A DNA stretch of 64,000 nt from Byssovorax sp. GTDB taxonomy: Bacteria; Myxococcota_A; Polyangia; Polyangiales; Polyangiaceae. The first letter of the stretch is position 1, and each line of letters begins with the position of its first letter. Positions 1 through 7,655 of this stretch are shown piece after piece. The stretch is taken from positions 1 to 64,000 of the forward strand of contig JANYGI010000092.1 of NCBI GenBank assembly GCA_025362495.1, in the 5' to 3' direction. The notes under the pieces are model-generated. The model ran no database searches. It had not been told where the DNA came from and saw only the letters and a program-made list of their open reading frames with translations. A program made the position numbers and the translations under genes.

Positions 1-1
1 C

Positions 2-955
2 GGCGGAGGAGGCGCAGGCGGAGGCACCACAGGCACCGGCGGCACGGGCGGCGAAGGATGCGAGGGCCAATGCGTGCCGCTTGCTCCGGGAGTATGGAGC
101 GGGCCTCTTCTCGTCTGGATAGGAAAGGACGGAGACGCCCCCGATTGCCCGGCCAGCGCGCCTATCGCGGACGCGCCGATGTTCACCGACCTCAACGCGC
201 CGACCGTCTGCGGCGCGTGTACGTGCGACGCGCCCACGGGAACGTGCGCGCTCCCGATCACGATGATCGCGGCCGCGTCCACGTGCGCAGGAGATAAAGC
301 GGGCGTCGCTCACACGTCGTTTGACGCACCAGCGGCCTGGGACGGATCCTGCTCCGCGGTGAGCCCGATCGCCGCGAATCAGAAGTGCAATGGCGTCAAC
401 TGCGTTCAATCGTTGACCATCGCCCCGCTGACGCTCTCGGAGAATGCTTGCGCGGTGAAGGTGGAGTCTGTCGCGGCAAAGGTGCCATACACCTGGGGAA
501 CCACGGCGCGCTCCTGCCGCGGAGCAGCCTACGGGCGTTGCGCGGCTCCCGCAGATGGCTGCGCTCCGGCCGCCGAGCCAGGCTTTGCCCAGTGTATCGG
601 TCGCGACGGGGACAGAGAGTGCCCGGGGCCCTATTACACGGTCAAACATGTCTTTTACAGTGACCTCGTGGATACGCGCAATTGCACTGCTTGCGCCTGC
701 GGCGCCCCGGCAGGGAGCACGTGCGCGGCATATATCTCCGCGTTCAGCGATGGTTTTTGTATGTCACCGGTCGTCGCAGGCACCGTCGATGCGACGGGTC
801 CGGTGTGTCTCGACGTAGCGCCCTCCGGGCAGGCCCTCGGGAGCAAGCTCGCGGCTTCGCCCCTCTACGCGCCCGGCGCCTGCCAGGTCAGCGGCGGGGA
901 GCCCATGGGAGAGGGGCTCCCGGCGGATCCGTCGACCTATTGTTGCTTGCCGTAA
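2..955 (+). CDS. Cys-rich secreted/surface protein, 5'-truncated by window edge
   Basis: The reading frame is open from base 2, so the gene starts upstream and the first ATG (74) is internal. The visible 317 residues begin with a Gly/Thr-rich linker of the kind that follows a lipobox in myxobacterial lipoproteins, so I infer a surface lipoprotein whose signal peptide lies outside the window. The rest is a Cys-rich domain with many paired cysteines (for example CGACTCDAPTGTCALP, repeated later as CTACACGAPAGSTCAAY), pointing to a disulfide-stabilised extracellular fold with two similar halves. It ends in STYCCLP just before TAA. No catalytic motif is recognised. The next gene begins 38 bases downstream on the same strand. 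Confidence 0.75.
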   Translation, partial: GGGGAGGGTTGTGGTGGEGCEGQCVPLAPGVWSGPLLVWIGKDGDAPDCPASAPIADAPMFTDLNAPTVCGACTCDAPTGTCALPITMIAAASTCAGDKAGVAHTSFDAPAAWDGSCSAVSPIAANQKCNGVNCVQSLTIAPLTLSENACAVKVESVAAKVPYTWGTTARSCRGAAYGRCAAPADGCAPAAEPGFAQCIGRDGDRECPGPYYTVKHVFYSDLVDTRNCTACACGAPAGSTCAAYISAFSDGFCMSPVVAGTVDATGPVCLDVAPSGQALGSKLAASPLYAPGACQVSGGEPMGEGLPADPSTYCCLP

Positions 956-993
956 GAGGAGACCAAGCCTCGAGTACGACAAATCGGGGGGCC

Positions 994-2247
994 ATGACGA
1001 TTTTTTTACCAGATCCCGGACCTGGCGACACCGGGGAGGGCATGACACCGGCAGGCGCTACGGCGCTGGTTCGAGGATGGTTCGCGGCGCACTCCTCCAC
1101 GATCGAGCGCTCGCTCGCGTGGTATGGCGTCCGGTCCATCGAGGATCGGGCGGACTTGACGCACGACGTGCTCCTGGCCGGGTATGTCGCCCTTCTGCGC
1201 GGCGAGGCCATCGACTACCCGCGCGCATGGCTGCGGGAGTGCGCCCGGAAGCACGCGAGCAACTACCGTCATAAGGCCTCGAGGCGGGGGCTTGCCGGCG
1301 TGAAAGAGGTGGTCAACGCGATGCCGACCCCGGAGCAGATCGTCGAGCACAGGGAGCTGTTGCGCCGGCTCTTCGATGGTATTGACGACAAGGCGCAAGG
1401 CATCGTCTTCGACGTGCGGATCGACAACCTGTCCTGGGAGGAGATCGCGCGCGAGCGGCAGATCTCGGTCGATCAGGCGAGGTATCTGTTCCGACGCGCC
1501 CTCGCGCAGATGGAGGAAGCTGCGGCGAAGGACGACGCGACCGGGAAAGAACGGCAGGCTTTCGTGCTTGCGATCGCCATGGACCACGTCTTCGAGGCGG
1601 TCCGGGCAGAGGCTGACGACGTTCCAGCGGCGATGCGACAGCGGGTCTGGGAGTCCCTGGAGCGAAGCATGGATGCGGTGGGGGCCAGCGCGGCAGATCC
1701 AGAGCCAACCCCGGTCAACACCACACCTGCGCCGCCGATATCGGCCGGGGCGGCCGCCGGGATGGTCGGCGGAGGGGTCGTGCTCGGGACCATCCTTGGG
1801 TATCTCGCTCATGGTGCGCTCCCCGAAAAATCTCCTGACGCGCGGGGTCGCGCCGGGGCCACTCCTGTGCTGACGATGAGCGGCGCCGAGAACGAGCCGG
1901 GCGATCTGAATGCGTCGGCGCAGCTCGTCTGGTTGACCAGCACCGCCGAGGCGCTGGACGCGTCGCCCGCGGCGAGCCCTCCGAGGGATGGGCGTGCCCT
2001 CGTTGCGTCTCGGCCCACGTCGCCTTCCACGGTGGCGCCCACGATGCTCCTGGAGCGCGCACGCACTTCGTTCAGGCTGGGCGACGTGCGGGCGGCGCTC
2101 GCTTTCCTGAGGCAGCACGAGAGGCTCTCGCCGGTGCGGCTCGACGCCGAGGATCACCGGAGGCTCTTGCGGGAGGTATGCGCGGCGCCGGAGGCTCGGG
2201 ATGCGCGCGAATGCGTGGACGCAAAGGCTGCTCCAGCGCTCGAATAG
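994..2247 (+). CDS. Sigma-70-like (ECF-type) regulator with C-terminal membrane anchor
   Basis: A 417-residue protein. Residues ~20-95 look like sigma region 2 (ADLTHDVLLAGYVALL, then a Trp/Arg-rich helix) and ~115-170 like region 4, with the helix-turn-helix LSWEEIARERQISVDQARYL. After a Pro/Ala-rich linker comes one hydrophobic segment (~251-272, MVGGGVVLGTILGYLAHGAL), then a ~140-residue tail ending in a short helical domain with three cysteines. Ordinary ECF factors stop after region 4 at ~180-200 residues, so this is a long, predicted membrane-tethered form. The ATG at 994 is preferred because it follows a G-rich stretch and removes a non-homologous upstream extension of the frame. Target genes are not visible. 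It could instead be a degenerate sigma-like DNA-binding sensor. Confidence 0.75.
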   Translation: MTIFLPDPGPGDTGEGMTPAGATALVRGWFAAHSSTIERSLAWYGVRSIEDRADLTHDVLLAGYVALLRGEAIDYPRAWLRECARKHASNYRHKASRRGLAGVKEVVNAMPTPEQIVEHRELLRRLFDGIDDKAQGIVFDVRIDNLSWEEIARERQISVDQARYLFRRALAQMEEAAAKDDATGKERQAFVLAIAMDHVFEAVRAEADDVPAAMRQRVWESLERSMDAVGASAADPEPTPVNTTPAPPISAGAAAGMVGGGVVLGTILGYLAHGALPEKSPDARGRAGATPVLTMSGAENEPGDLNASAQLVWLTSTAEALDASPAASPPRDGRALVASRPTSPSTVAPTMLLERARTSFRLGDVRAALAFLRQHERLSPVRLDAEDHRRLLREVCAAPEARDARECVDAKAAPALE

Positions 2248-2282
2248 AGCAGTCCGCGCAGAGCCCCGTCGCTCGCGGAGCG

Positions 2283-3407
2283 CTACGGAGCGCTGGTGTA
2301 GAGGTAATTCCAGACGGGGGCGAACACGTAGCTCATCCCCATCTTGGGCGAGGTGCCGCCGGCCTGCACCGAGCTGTGGCCGTCGGTGGTCGCCGCCGAG
2401 GTCTCGAGTCGGTGGGTGCCGCCAAAAGGCGGCATCGCGCCGTCGACGGTGGTGGACGTGCCTTTGAGGCCGAGCGACTCGAACGCGGCGAGGTGCCCCG
2501 GGTGCTGCGGATCGGCCGTGTGGGAGAAGCCGAAGAAGAGCAGCGCCGGCGTGAGCGGCGTCTTCTTCAGCCAGGCCTGGTCGGTGTCGAGCGGCCCGGA
2601 GAGCATGACGACGCGGTTCGTCAGCCGGTGAAGACCGATGACACCGGCGCTGCTGGCGCCGTGGGAGATGCCGGAGATGATGATCTTCGACCAGCGCGGC
2701 TTGTCCCCGTCGAGGTAATACTTCCAGTCTCCCTGGGGGTTCTTGGTCTGGAGATAGGCAAGGCCCTTGGTGACCCGGGTCTCGATGCTCTCCGGCGGGG
2801 TGATGTCGACGAAGGGGTGGTGATCTTGCCCGTCGAAGGCCTCGAGTCGGCAGCCCTCGATGTCGGCGCCGCAGTTGGCGATGCCGTAATCGCTGGTGTA
2901 ACAGGGGCCGAGGACGTGAAAGCCGAGGCTGGCGAGCTGCTGCTCGTGCGCCGTCGATCCGCAGGTGCTCGGGGCGCCCGCGCCATGGAGGTACACGACG
3001 AGGAGCCCGCGCGGCGTCACCCGCGTATCGAGGTAGGCCGGCTGGATACCGAGCTTGGTCTTGGCGGCGGGATCGGCGTCGTCCGGCTTGAAATTGAGGG
3101 TGTAGAGCTGAGGATTGCTGACGTCGACGTTCGGCCCGGGGTCGACGGCGCCGCCGCCGGCTCCACCGACTCCGGTGGTGGTGGTCAGTGATCCGCCCGT
3201 GCCTTGCGCCGTGGTGCCGCTGCCCCCGGCGCCGCCGCTGCCCGTCGCGGCGCCTCCGGTTCCAGCGGTGCTCGTGGTGCCGGTCGTGGCCTCCGGGCTC
3301 GCGCTGGAGCACGCCGGCGCGAGCGCGAGGGCCGCGATCGCCAGGAGGCTCGCGCCCGCGCGCCTGCTCGGGAGAGTCCTTGTGGATTTCGACATCGGAT
3401 CTTTCAC
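2283..3407 (-). CDS. Alpha/beta-hydrolase-like lipoprotein
   Basis: A 374-residue predicted lipoprotein. The signal peptide ends in a lipobox (ALAPACSS), followed by a ~65-residue Gly/Thr/Ser linker and then an alpha/beta-hydrolase-like domain. Visible catalytic features are the oxyanion-type strand LLVVYLHGAG, a nucleophile elbow GISHGASSAG (GxSxG) and a late His within TTDGHSSV. This suggests an esterase, depolymerase or related serine hydrolase on the cell surface; the substrate is unknown. The start may be GTG at 3407, which overlaps the stop of the upstream gene as GTGA and implies coupling, or the ATG at 3395, four codons in. It is convergent with the sigma-like gene at 994. Confidence 0.78.
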   Translation of the reverse strand: MKDPMSKSTRTLPSRRAGASLLAIAALALAPACSSASPEATTGTTSTAGTGGAATGSGGAGGSGTTAQGTGGSLTTTTGVGGAGGGAVDPGPNVDVSNPQLYTLNFKPDDADPAAKTKLGIQPAYLDTRVTPRGLLVVYLHGAGAPSTCGSTAHEQQLASLGFHVLGPCYTSDYGIANCGADIEGCRLEAFDGQDHHPFVDITPPESIETRVTKGLAYLQTKNPQGDWKYYLDGDKPRWSKIIISGISHGASSAGVIGLHRLTNRVVMLSGPLDTDQAWLKKTPLTPALLFFGFSHTADPQHPGHLAAFESLGLKGTSTTVDGAMPPFGGTHRLETSAATTDGHSSVQAGGTSPKMGMSYVFAPVWNYLYTSAP

Positions 3408-3820
3408 GGCTTGTTACCTCGTTCGCACGTCACGTCGCCTGTACGCGTTCCGCCCTTCGATCCGCCCGGGTGATGGCAGACCAGGATCTCGGTGTGGCCG
3501 CAGCCCGTGGCCTCCAGCACCTCGTAGCCGATGTACGTCGAGAGCTTTGCCTCGCGGCGATCGGCCTGATCTTTCTGCCACTTCGCGAGGCGCGCCGGAT
3601 CTCGCTTGACCTCGTCGGACGGGGCAAGGGCGATCTCGCCGGGCCGCGCGAGGGCCTGCGCCGGCTGGATGTCGGCGCGCGGCTTCACCTCGACGCGATC
3701 TTCAGGGCAGCTGTAGCGCGCGGCGAAATCTTCGCGCGCGCCGGAGCTGAGCTGCTTGCACGAGGCCGCCGCGAGCGGGAGGAGCACGACGCACGCCGCG
3801 GGCAGGAGCGGTCTTCGCAT
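3404..3820 (-). CDS. Small lipoprotein with conserved GCG motif
   Basis: 138 residues from the ATG at 3820 (MRRPLLPAACVVLL...). The hydrophobic leader ends in a lipobox (PLAAASC), so the mature protein should be a membrane-anchored lipoprotein. The mature part carries YSCPEDRVEV and later YEVLEATGCGHTEILVCHH. The same arrangement (Cys-x-(x)-E-x-(x)-(I/V), then GCGH, then a final Cys) occurs in the lipoprotein at 22142, so the two look like paralogs. Four cysteines in the mature part could form disulfides. The in-frame extension up to 3958 is rejected because the signal peptide must be N-terminal. Its stop overlaps the GTG start of the hydrolase gene at 3407, so the two are probably co-transcribed. 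Function unknown. Confidence 0.72.
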   Translation of the reverse strand: MRRPLLPAACVVLLPLAAASCKQLSSGAREDFAARYSCPEDRVEVKPRADIQPAQALARPGEIALAPSDEVKRDPARLAKWQKDQADRREAKLSTYIGYEVLEATGCGHTEILVCHHPGGSKGGTRTGDVTCERGNKP

Positions 3821-4047
3821 GCGAGCGAAGGTAGCAGGCCTGGAAAGTGGAAAGGACGCGGCGCGCCGCGGCCAGCGACATCGCATTTTCACAACTGCAA
3901 GGCGGGCGCGCTGCGCAGCGCGGCATGCGATGACCTCGCGTGAGGCGGCTCCAGGCAATTGGCTCGCGGGTCGAGAGGGACTAAGCCGGAGTCTGCCGGG
4001 GCGGCCCGCTGCGCTCCCTTCGATCTTCCACGTCTCGAGGTACCCCG
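3821..4047. promoter_or_regulatory. Divergent intergenic region with two perfect GC palindromes
   Basis: 227 bases separate the divergently transcribed lipoprotein (3820, minus) and LeuD-LeuC (4048, plus) genes, so promoters for both must lie here. Two perfect palindromes stand out: 14 bp at 3857-3870 (CGCGGCGCGCCGCG) and 16 bp at 3907-3922 (CGCGCTGCGCAGCGCG), on either side of a less GC-rich stretch containing CATTTTCACAACTGCAA. Such palindromes are more likely by chance at this GC content, so an operator role is only a possibility. Confidence 0.35.
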
Positions 4048-6033
4048 ATGTCGACGCCGCGTCGCAAATCCGTGAAAATCTCCGGCAAGGTCCTCTATCT
4101 GACGGAGGACGCGGGGCTGCTGAAGCAGCAGCTCGAGGGGGAGGCGATCGCGTTCGATCCCGAGCGTCACGCGCTCGTGAACAACATCTCCACCGACGAG
4201 CTCACGCCCGGGTGGGTTTGTTACTACTACGACGAGACGCTCGCTCGTTACTGCCTCGTCGGCCTGCGCGGCGGCGTGATCCAGCGCGACGCGGTGAAGA
4301 GCGGCGGCTTCGAGATCATCGTCAGCGGCCGGTCGAAGGGCTGCGGCAGCTCGCGCGAGACGGCGCCGTACTCGGAGCGCGAGTCGGGCATCAAGATCGT
4401 CGTCGCCAAGAGCATCGAGAAGATCTACGGGCAGAACTGCCAGAACATCGGGCTGCTGACGACGACCGACTTCGGCATCGTCGAGCGGGCGATGCGCGGC
4501 GAGGAGATCCCGATCAGCGAGTTCACCCGCGGGCTCGATCCGATCAGCGCCGACGTCGTCGAGCACGGCGGCCTGTTCGCGTACAACGAGGCGCGCCTCG
4601 TCGGCGAGGTGCACCCGCCGACGATCACCACGGCGCCGCGGGCGATGACGCTGTGCGAGAAGATCCTCGCGCGCCACGCCATCGTCGACGCGCGCGCGGG
4701 CTCGCTCGGCGTGACGGCGGTGCAGCCGGGCGACGCGCTCTTCGTGCGCACCGACGTGCGCTTCTCGCACGAGTACGTGACGCCGATGGCCGAGTCGCTC
4801 TTCCGCGCGAGCCTCGGGCCGGACGCCAGGGTGAGCGAGCCGGAGAGCGTGTTTGCGTTCCGTGATCACCTCACGTTCCTCGACAAGGTGATGTCGGACT
4901 CGCACGTGAAGCTCGGCCTGCGCGAGCAGTCGCAGTCGCTGGCGACGGTGCAGGAGGCCTTCACGAAGAAGCAGAACATCAAGCTCTACGGCGAGGTGTT
5001 CCGTGACGGGAAGCTCGTGGGCTCCGAGGCGATCTGCCACAACAAGGTGATCGAAGAGCTGGCGCTGCCGGGCCAGGTCGTCGCCGGGACCGACTCGCAC
5101 ACTTGCATGGCCGGCGCGCTCGGGTGCTTCGCCTTCGGCGTGGGATCGACCGACATGGCCAACGCGTGGCTCACGCGCGACGTGCGCGTCGCCGTGCCCG
5201 AGTCGGCGCGCTTCAACCTCCACGGCGAGCTGCCCGCGGGCGTGACGGCCAAGGACGTGATGCTCTACCTGCTGTCGCAGCCCTTCTGGAAGAGCGGCGA
5301 CGGCATCGGCAAAGTGCTTGAATTTGCGGGATCGGGCGTCCGAGCGATGGGCCTCGACGAGCGCGCGACGCTGACCAACATGGCCGTCGAAGCGGGCGGG
5401 TTCACCGGGATCATCGAGGCCGACGAGGTCGTGGTCGAGTACCTGGTGAAGCAGCGCGGGCTCGACGCCGACGCGGTGCGGAAGCTGATCGTGACGGCCG
5501 ACGAGGGCGCGACCTACGTGGCCACGTTCGACGTCGATCTCGCGACGCTCGAGCCGATGGTGGCGACGCCGGGCGATCCCCGCAACGGCGTCCCGCTGCG
5601 CTCGCTCAACGAGGCGTCGGGCGGCGAGGTGAAGATCAACATCGCGTACGGCGGCTCGTGCACCGGCGGCAAGAAGGCCGACATGGACATGTACGCGTCG
5701 GTGCTGAAGCGCGCCGTGGCGAAGGGGAAGCGCGTCGCCGACGGCGTGCACCTCTACATCCAGTTCGGCTCGCAGGACATCCGCCGCTACGCCGAGGAGA
5801 AGGGCTACCTCGAGGTGTTCGCCAGCGCCGGGGCCGAGCTCGTCGACCCCTCGTGCGGCGCGTGCATCAAGGCCGGGCCGGGCGTGTCGTTCACCGCGGA
5901 CGAGGTCACCGTGTCGGCGATCAACCGCAATTTCCCGGGCCGCAGCGGGCCGGGCAAGGTGTACCTCGCGAGCCCGCTGGTGATCGCGGCGAGCGCGATC
6001 GCCGGCAAGATCGTCTCGCCCGATTCGATCTGA
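4048..6033 (+). CDS. Single-chain LeuD-LeuC (aconitase superfamily) hydro-lyase, swivel domain first
   Basis: 661 residues with both halves of an isopropylmalate-dehydratase/aconitase-type enzyme in one chain, in swapped order. The N-terminal ~200 residues are a LeuD-like swivel domain (GRSKGCGSSRETAP near residues 94-107, corresponding to GxxxGCGSSREHAP in LeuD). From ~270 on is the LeuC-like catalytic part, with GTDSHTCMAGALGC and three cysteines suited to a [4Fe-4S] cluster: C538 in YGGSCTGG and C603/C606 in DPSCGACIKAGPG. The family dehydrates and rehydrates tricarboxylic or isopropylmalate-type acids in the cytoplasm. The substrate is unclear: the cluster loop is YGGSCTGG rather than the IGSCTN of LeuC. 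No leuA or leuB lies nearby. Transcription appears monocistronic, with a strong hairpin directly downstream. Confidence 0.85.
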   Translation: MSTPRRKSVKISGKVLYLTEDAGLLKQQLEGEAIAFDPERHALVNNISTDELTPGWVCYYYDETLARYCLVGLRGGVIQRDAVKSGGFEIIVSGRSKGCGSSRETAPYSERESGIKIVVAKSIEKIYGQNCQNIGLLTTTDFGIVERAMRGEEIPISEFTRGLDPISADVVEHGGLFAYNEARLVGEVHPPTITTAPRAMTLCEKILARHAIVDARAGSLGVTAVQPGDALFVRTDVRFSHEYVTPMAESLFRASLGPDARVSEPESVFAFRDHLTFLDKVMSDSHVKLGLREQSQSLATVQEAFTKKQNIKLYGEVFRDGKLVGSEAICHNKVIEELALPGQVVAGTDSHTCMAGALGCFAFGVGSTDMANAWLTRDVRVAVPESARFNLHGELPAGVTAKDVMLYLLSQPFWKSGDGIGKVLEFAGSGVRAMGLDERATLTNMAVEAGGFTGIIEADEVVVEYLVKQRGLDADAVRKLIVTADEGATYVATFDVDLATLEPMVATPGDPRNGVPLRSLNEASGGEVKINIAYGGSCTGGKKADMDMYASVLKRAVAKGKRVADGVHLYIQFGSQDIRRYAEEKGYLEVFASAGAELVDPSCGACIKAGPGVSFTADEVTVSAINRNFPGRSGPGKVYLASPLVIAASAIAGKIVSPDSI

Positions 6034-6035
6034 GC

Positions 6036-6074
6036 GGCCCTCTGCGCGGCGCCTTCGAGGGCGCCGCGCGGGCC
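6036..6074 (+). terminator. GC hairpin after the LeuD-LeuC gene
   Basis: A perfect 10-bp stem, GCGCGGCGCC (6044-6053) with GGCGCCGCGC (6060-6069), encloses a 6-base loop. An outer 5-bp stem, GGCCC/GGGCC (6036-6040 / 6070-6074), flanks it. It begins three bases after the stop at 6033 and ends 15 bases before the next ATG. There is no U-tract, so it could be a Rho-assisted or attenuating stem, or an mRNA 3'-end stabiliser. Confidence 0.6.
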
Positions 6075-6089
6075 GTAACGTGACGCCGC

Positions 6090-7655
6090 ATGTACGGTCC
6101 CAGGAACAACCGCGCGCTCTTCTTCGCGGTCTTTGCGTCGCTCACGATCCTCGGCGCGCTGCCGTTCTGGCTCACGCAGATCCTGCCGATGCAGGACTAC
6201 CCGGCGTTCCTGCTCTTCGCGCGCGCGTTCGCGGACTACCGCGCGCCGGGGTCGCCCTTCGCCGGCGCGTACACCACGGGGTTCCCGCTCTCGCCGCTGG
6301 TGCTCCCGCTCCTGCTGACGCGCGGGATCGCCTTGTTTTCGAGCCTCGAAACGGCGGGTCGCGTGCTGTGGACGCTGTACGCAGTGGGGCTCCCCGTCGC
6401 GTCGCTGCACCTGCTCGGCGTGCTCAGGCGCGACGCGTGGAGCGTGCTGCTCGTGTTCCCGCTGGTGATTTCGTACTGGGTCGTCGGCGGCTTCTTCGCG
6501 TTCGCCACGGGGATGCCGCTGCTGCTGCTCGGGCTCGCGGCGTCGGTGCGCTGGCTCGAAGCGCCGACGCGGCGGCGCGGCCTCGTGCTCGCGGCGATCC
6601 TGGTCGCGGCGTTCCTGTGGCACGCGCTGATCTTCGCGCAGCTCGGGCTCGATTTGGGGATCCTGTGGCTGCTGCACCGGGCCGAGAGTCCGCGCGCCCG
6701 CGGCCGCGCGCTCGCGCCGATGGTGCCCGCGATGGTGATCTTCGCCGCGTGGATGATGGCCGCGGTGGAGGGCCGATCGCCGGGGCGCAAGCCGCTCGTG
6801 TGGCCGCCGTTCCTCGACAACGCGACGCATTTTTTCGCGTACCTCGGGCCGCTGCCGCAGGCCGCCGGCGTGGCGACGCTGTTCGCCTTGATGCTCGCCG
6901 TGGGCGCCGCGGCCACGTCCGCGCCGACGACGAGCGCGAGCCCTGCGTTCCGGGTGAAGCGCCCGTTCACGTGGCTGGCGATCGCCGCCGCGCTCGGCTA
7001 CGCGGTCCTGCCGAGCACCTGCTTCGGGGTCGAGGGGATCAACAATCGGCAGCCGTATTTCGCGGCGTTGCTGTTCGTGTTCGGGTGGTCGCTGCCGGCG
7101 CGGCGCGGGGCGCGCGCGCTCTTGCTCGGGGCGGTCGGGCTCGCTTCGGCGATGGGCCTCGTGCATCTGGCGGGGCGCTTCGCGGCGTTCGATCGCGAGA
7201 CGGCGGGCGCGTCGCGGCTGATCGATCGGGTCGGGCCGGGCGACGCGCTGCTGGCGCCGATCGATCGCGCGTCGACGATCTCGTTCCCCGAAAAGCCTTT
7301 GATTGCCCTCGATCTGTACTCATCGATCCGCCACGGCGGGCTGCCGAACGCGTCGTTCGCGGGCTACGAGATCAACTTCATCCGCTACGTGAACAACCAG
7401 AACCCGATGCCAGGGCTGTCGACGTACGGCTGGCAAGGGAGCCCCGGGCTCACGAAGTTCGACTACGTGCTGCTGCGCGGATCGGCCGGCGGATCGATGG
7501 AGCACGACGGCGCGCTGCGGCTCGTCGCGCGGGACGGCGAGTTCGCGCTGTTTGCGGTGTGCGACGGCGGCGCGCACCCGGTGTGCACGAAGCCGCCCAA
7601 GCCTACGCCGAAAGCGACGCCGCCCGCTGCGCCGGCTTCGTCCGCACGGCCTTGA
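6090..7655 (+). CDS. Polytopic membrane protein, GT-C-like
   Basis: 521 residues. About ten hydrophobic segments span residues ~8-360; the first is LFFAVFASLTILGALPFWL. A soluble C-terminal domain of ~140 residues (starting near GDALLAPIDRASTIS) would lie outside the membrane, followed by a Pro/Lys/Thr-rich tail. The LPMQDYPAFLLFAR loop after the first helix carries an acidic residue where GT-C glycosyltransferases often keep one, and the overall layout (many helices, then an extracytoplasmic domain) resembles that fold. I see no diagnostic family motif, so this is a weak inference. The 3' end overlaps the convergent transglutaminase gene by 53 bases. Confidence 0.75.
   Translation: MYGPRNNRALFFAVFASLTILGALPFWLTQILPMQDYPAFLLFARAFADYRAPGSPFAGAYTTGFPLSPLVLPLLLTRGIALFSSLETAGRVLWTLYAVGLPVASLHLLGVLRRDAWSVLLVFPLVISYWVVGGFFAFATGMPLLLLGLAASVRWLEAPTRRRGLVLAAILVAAFLWHALIFAQLGLDLGILWLLHRAESPRARGRALAPMVPAMVIFAAWMMAAVEGRSPGRKPLVWPPFLDNATHFFAYLGPLPQAAGVATLFALMLAVGAAATSAPTTSASPAFRVKRPFTWLAIAAALGYAVLPSTCFGVEGINNRQPYFAALLFVFGWSLPARRGARALLLGAVGLASAMGLVHLAGRFAAFDRETAGASRLIDRVGPGDALLAPIDRASTISFPEKPLIALDLYSSIRHGGLPNASFAGYEINFIRYVNNQNPMPGLSTYGWQGSPGLTKFDYVLLRGSAGGSMEHDGALRLVARDGEFALFAVCDGGAHPVCTKPPKPTPKATPPAAPASSARP

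Noticed and set aside
1006-3312. Very long minus-strand open frame (768 codons) over the sigma-like and hydrolase genes
   Set aside because: It is Arg/Pro/Gly-rich with no motifs and overlaps the better-supported genes at 994 and 2283; such shadow frames are common at this GC content.
3889-5751. Minus-strand open frame antisense to the LeuD-LeuC gene
   Set aside because: His/Arg/Val-rich shadow of a gene with clear motifs.
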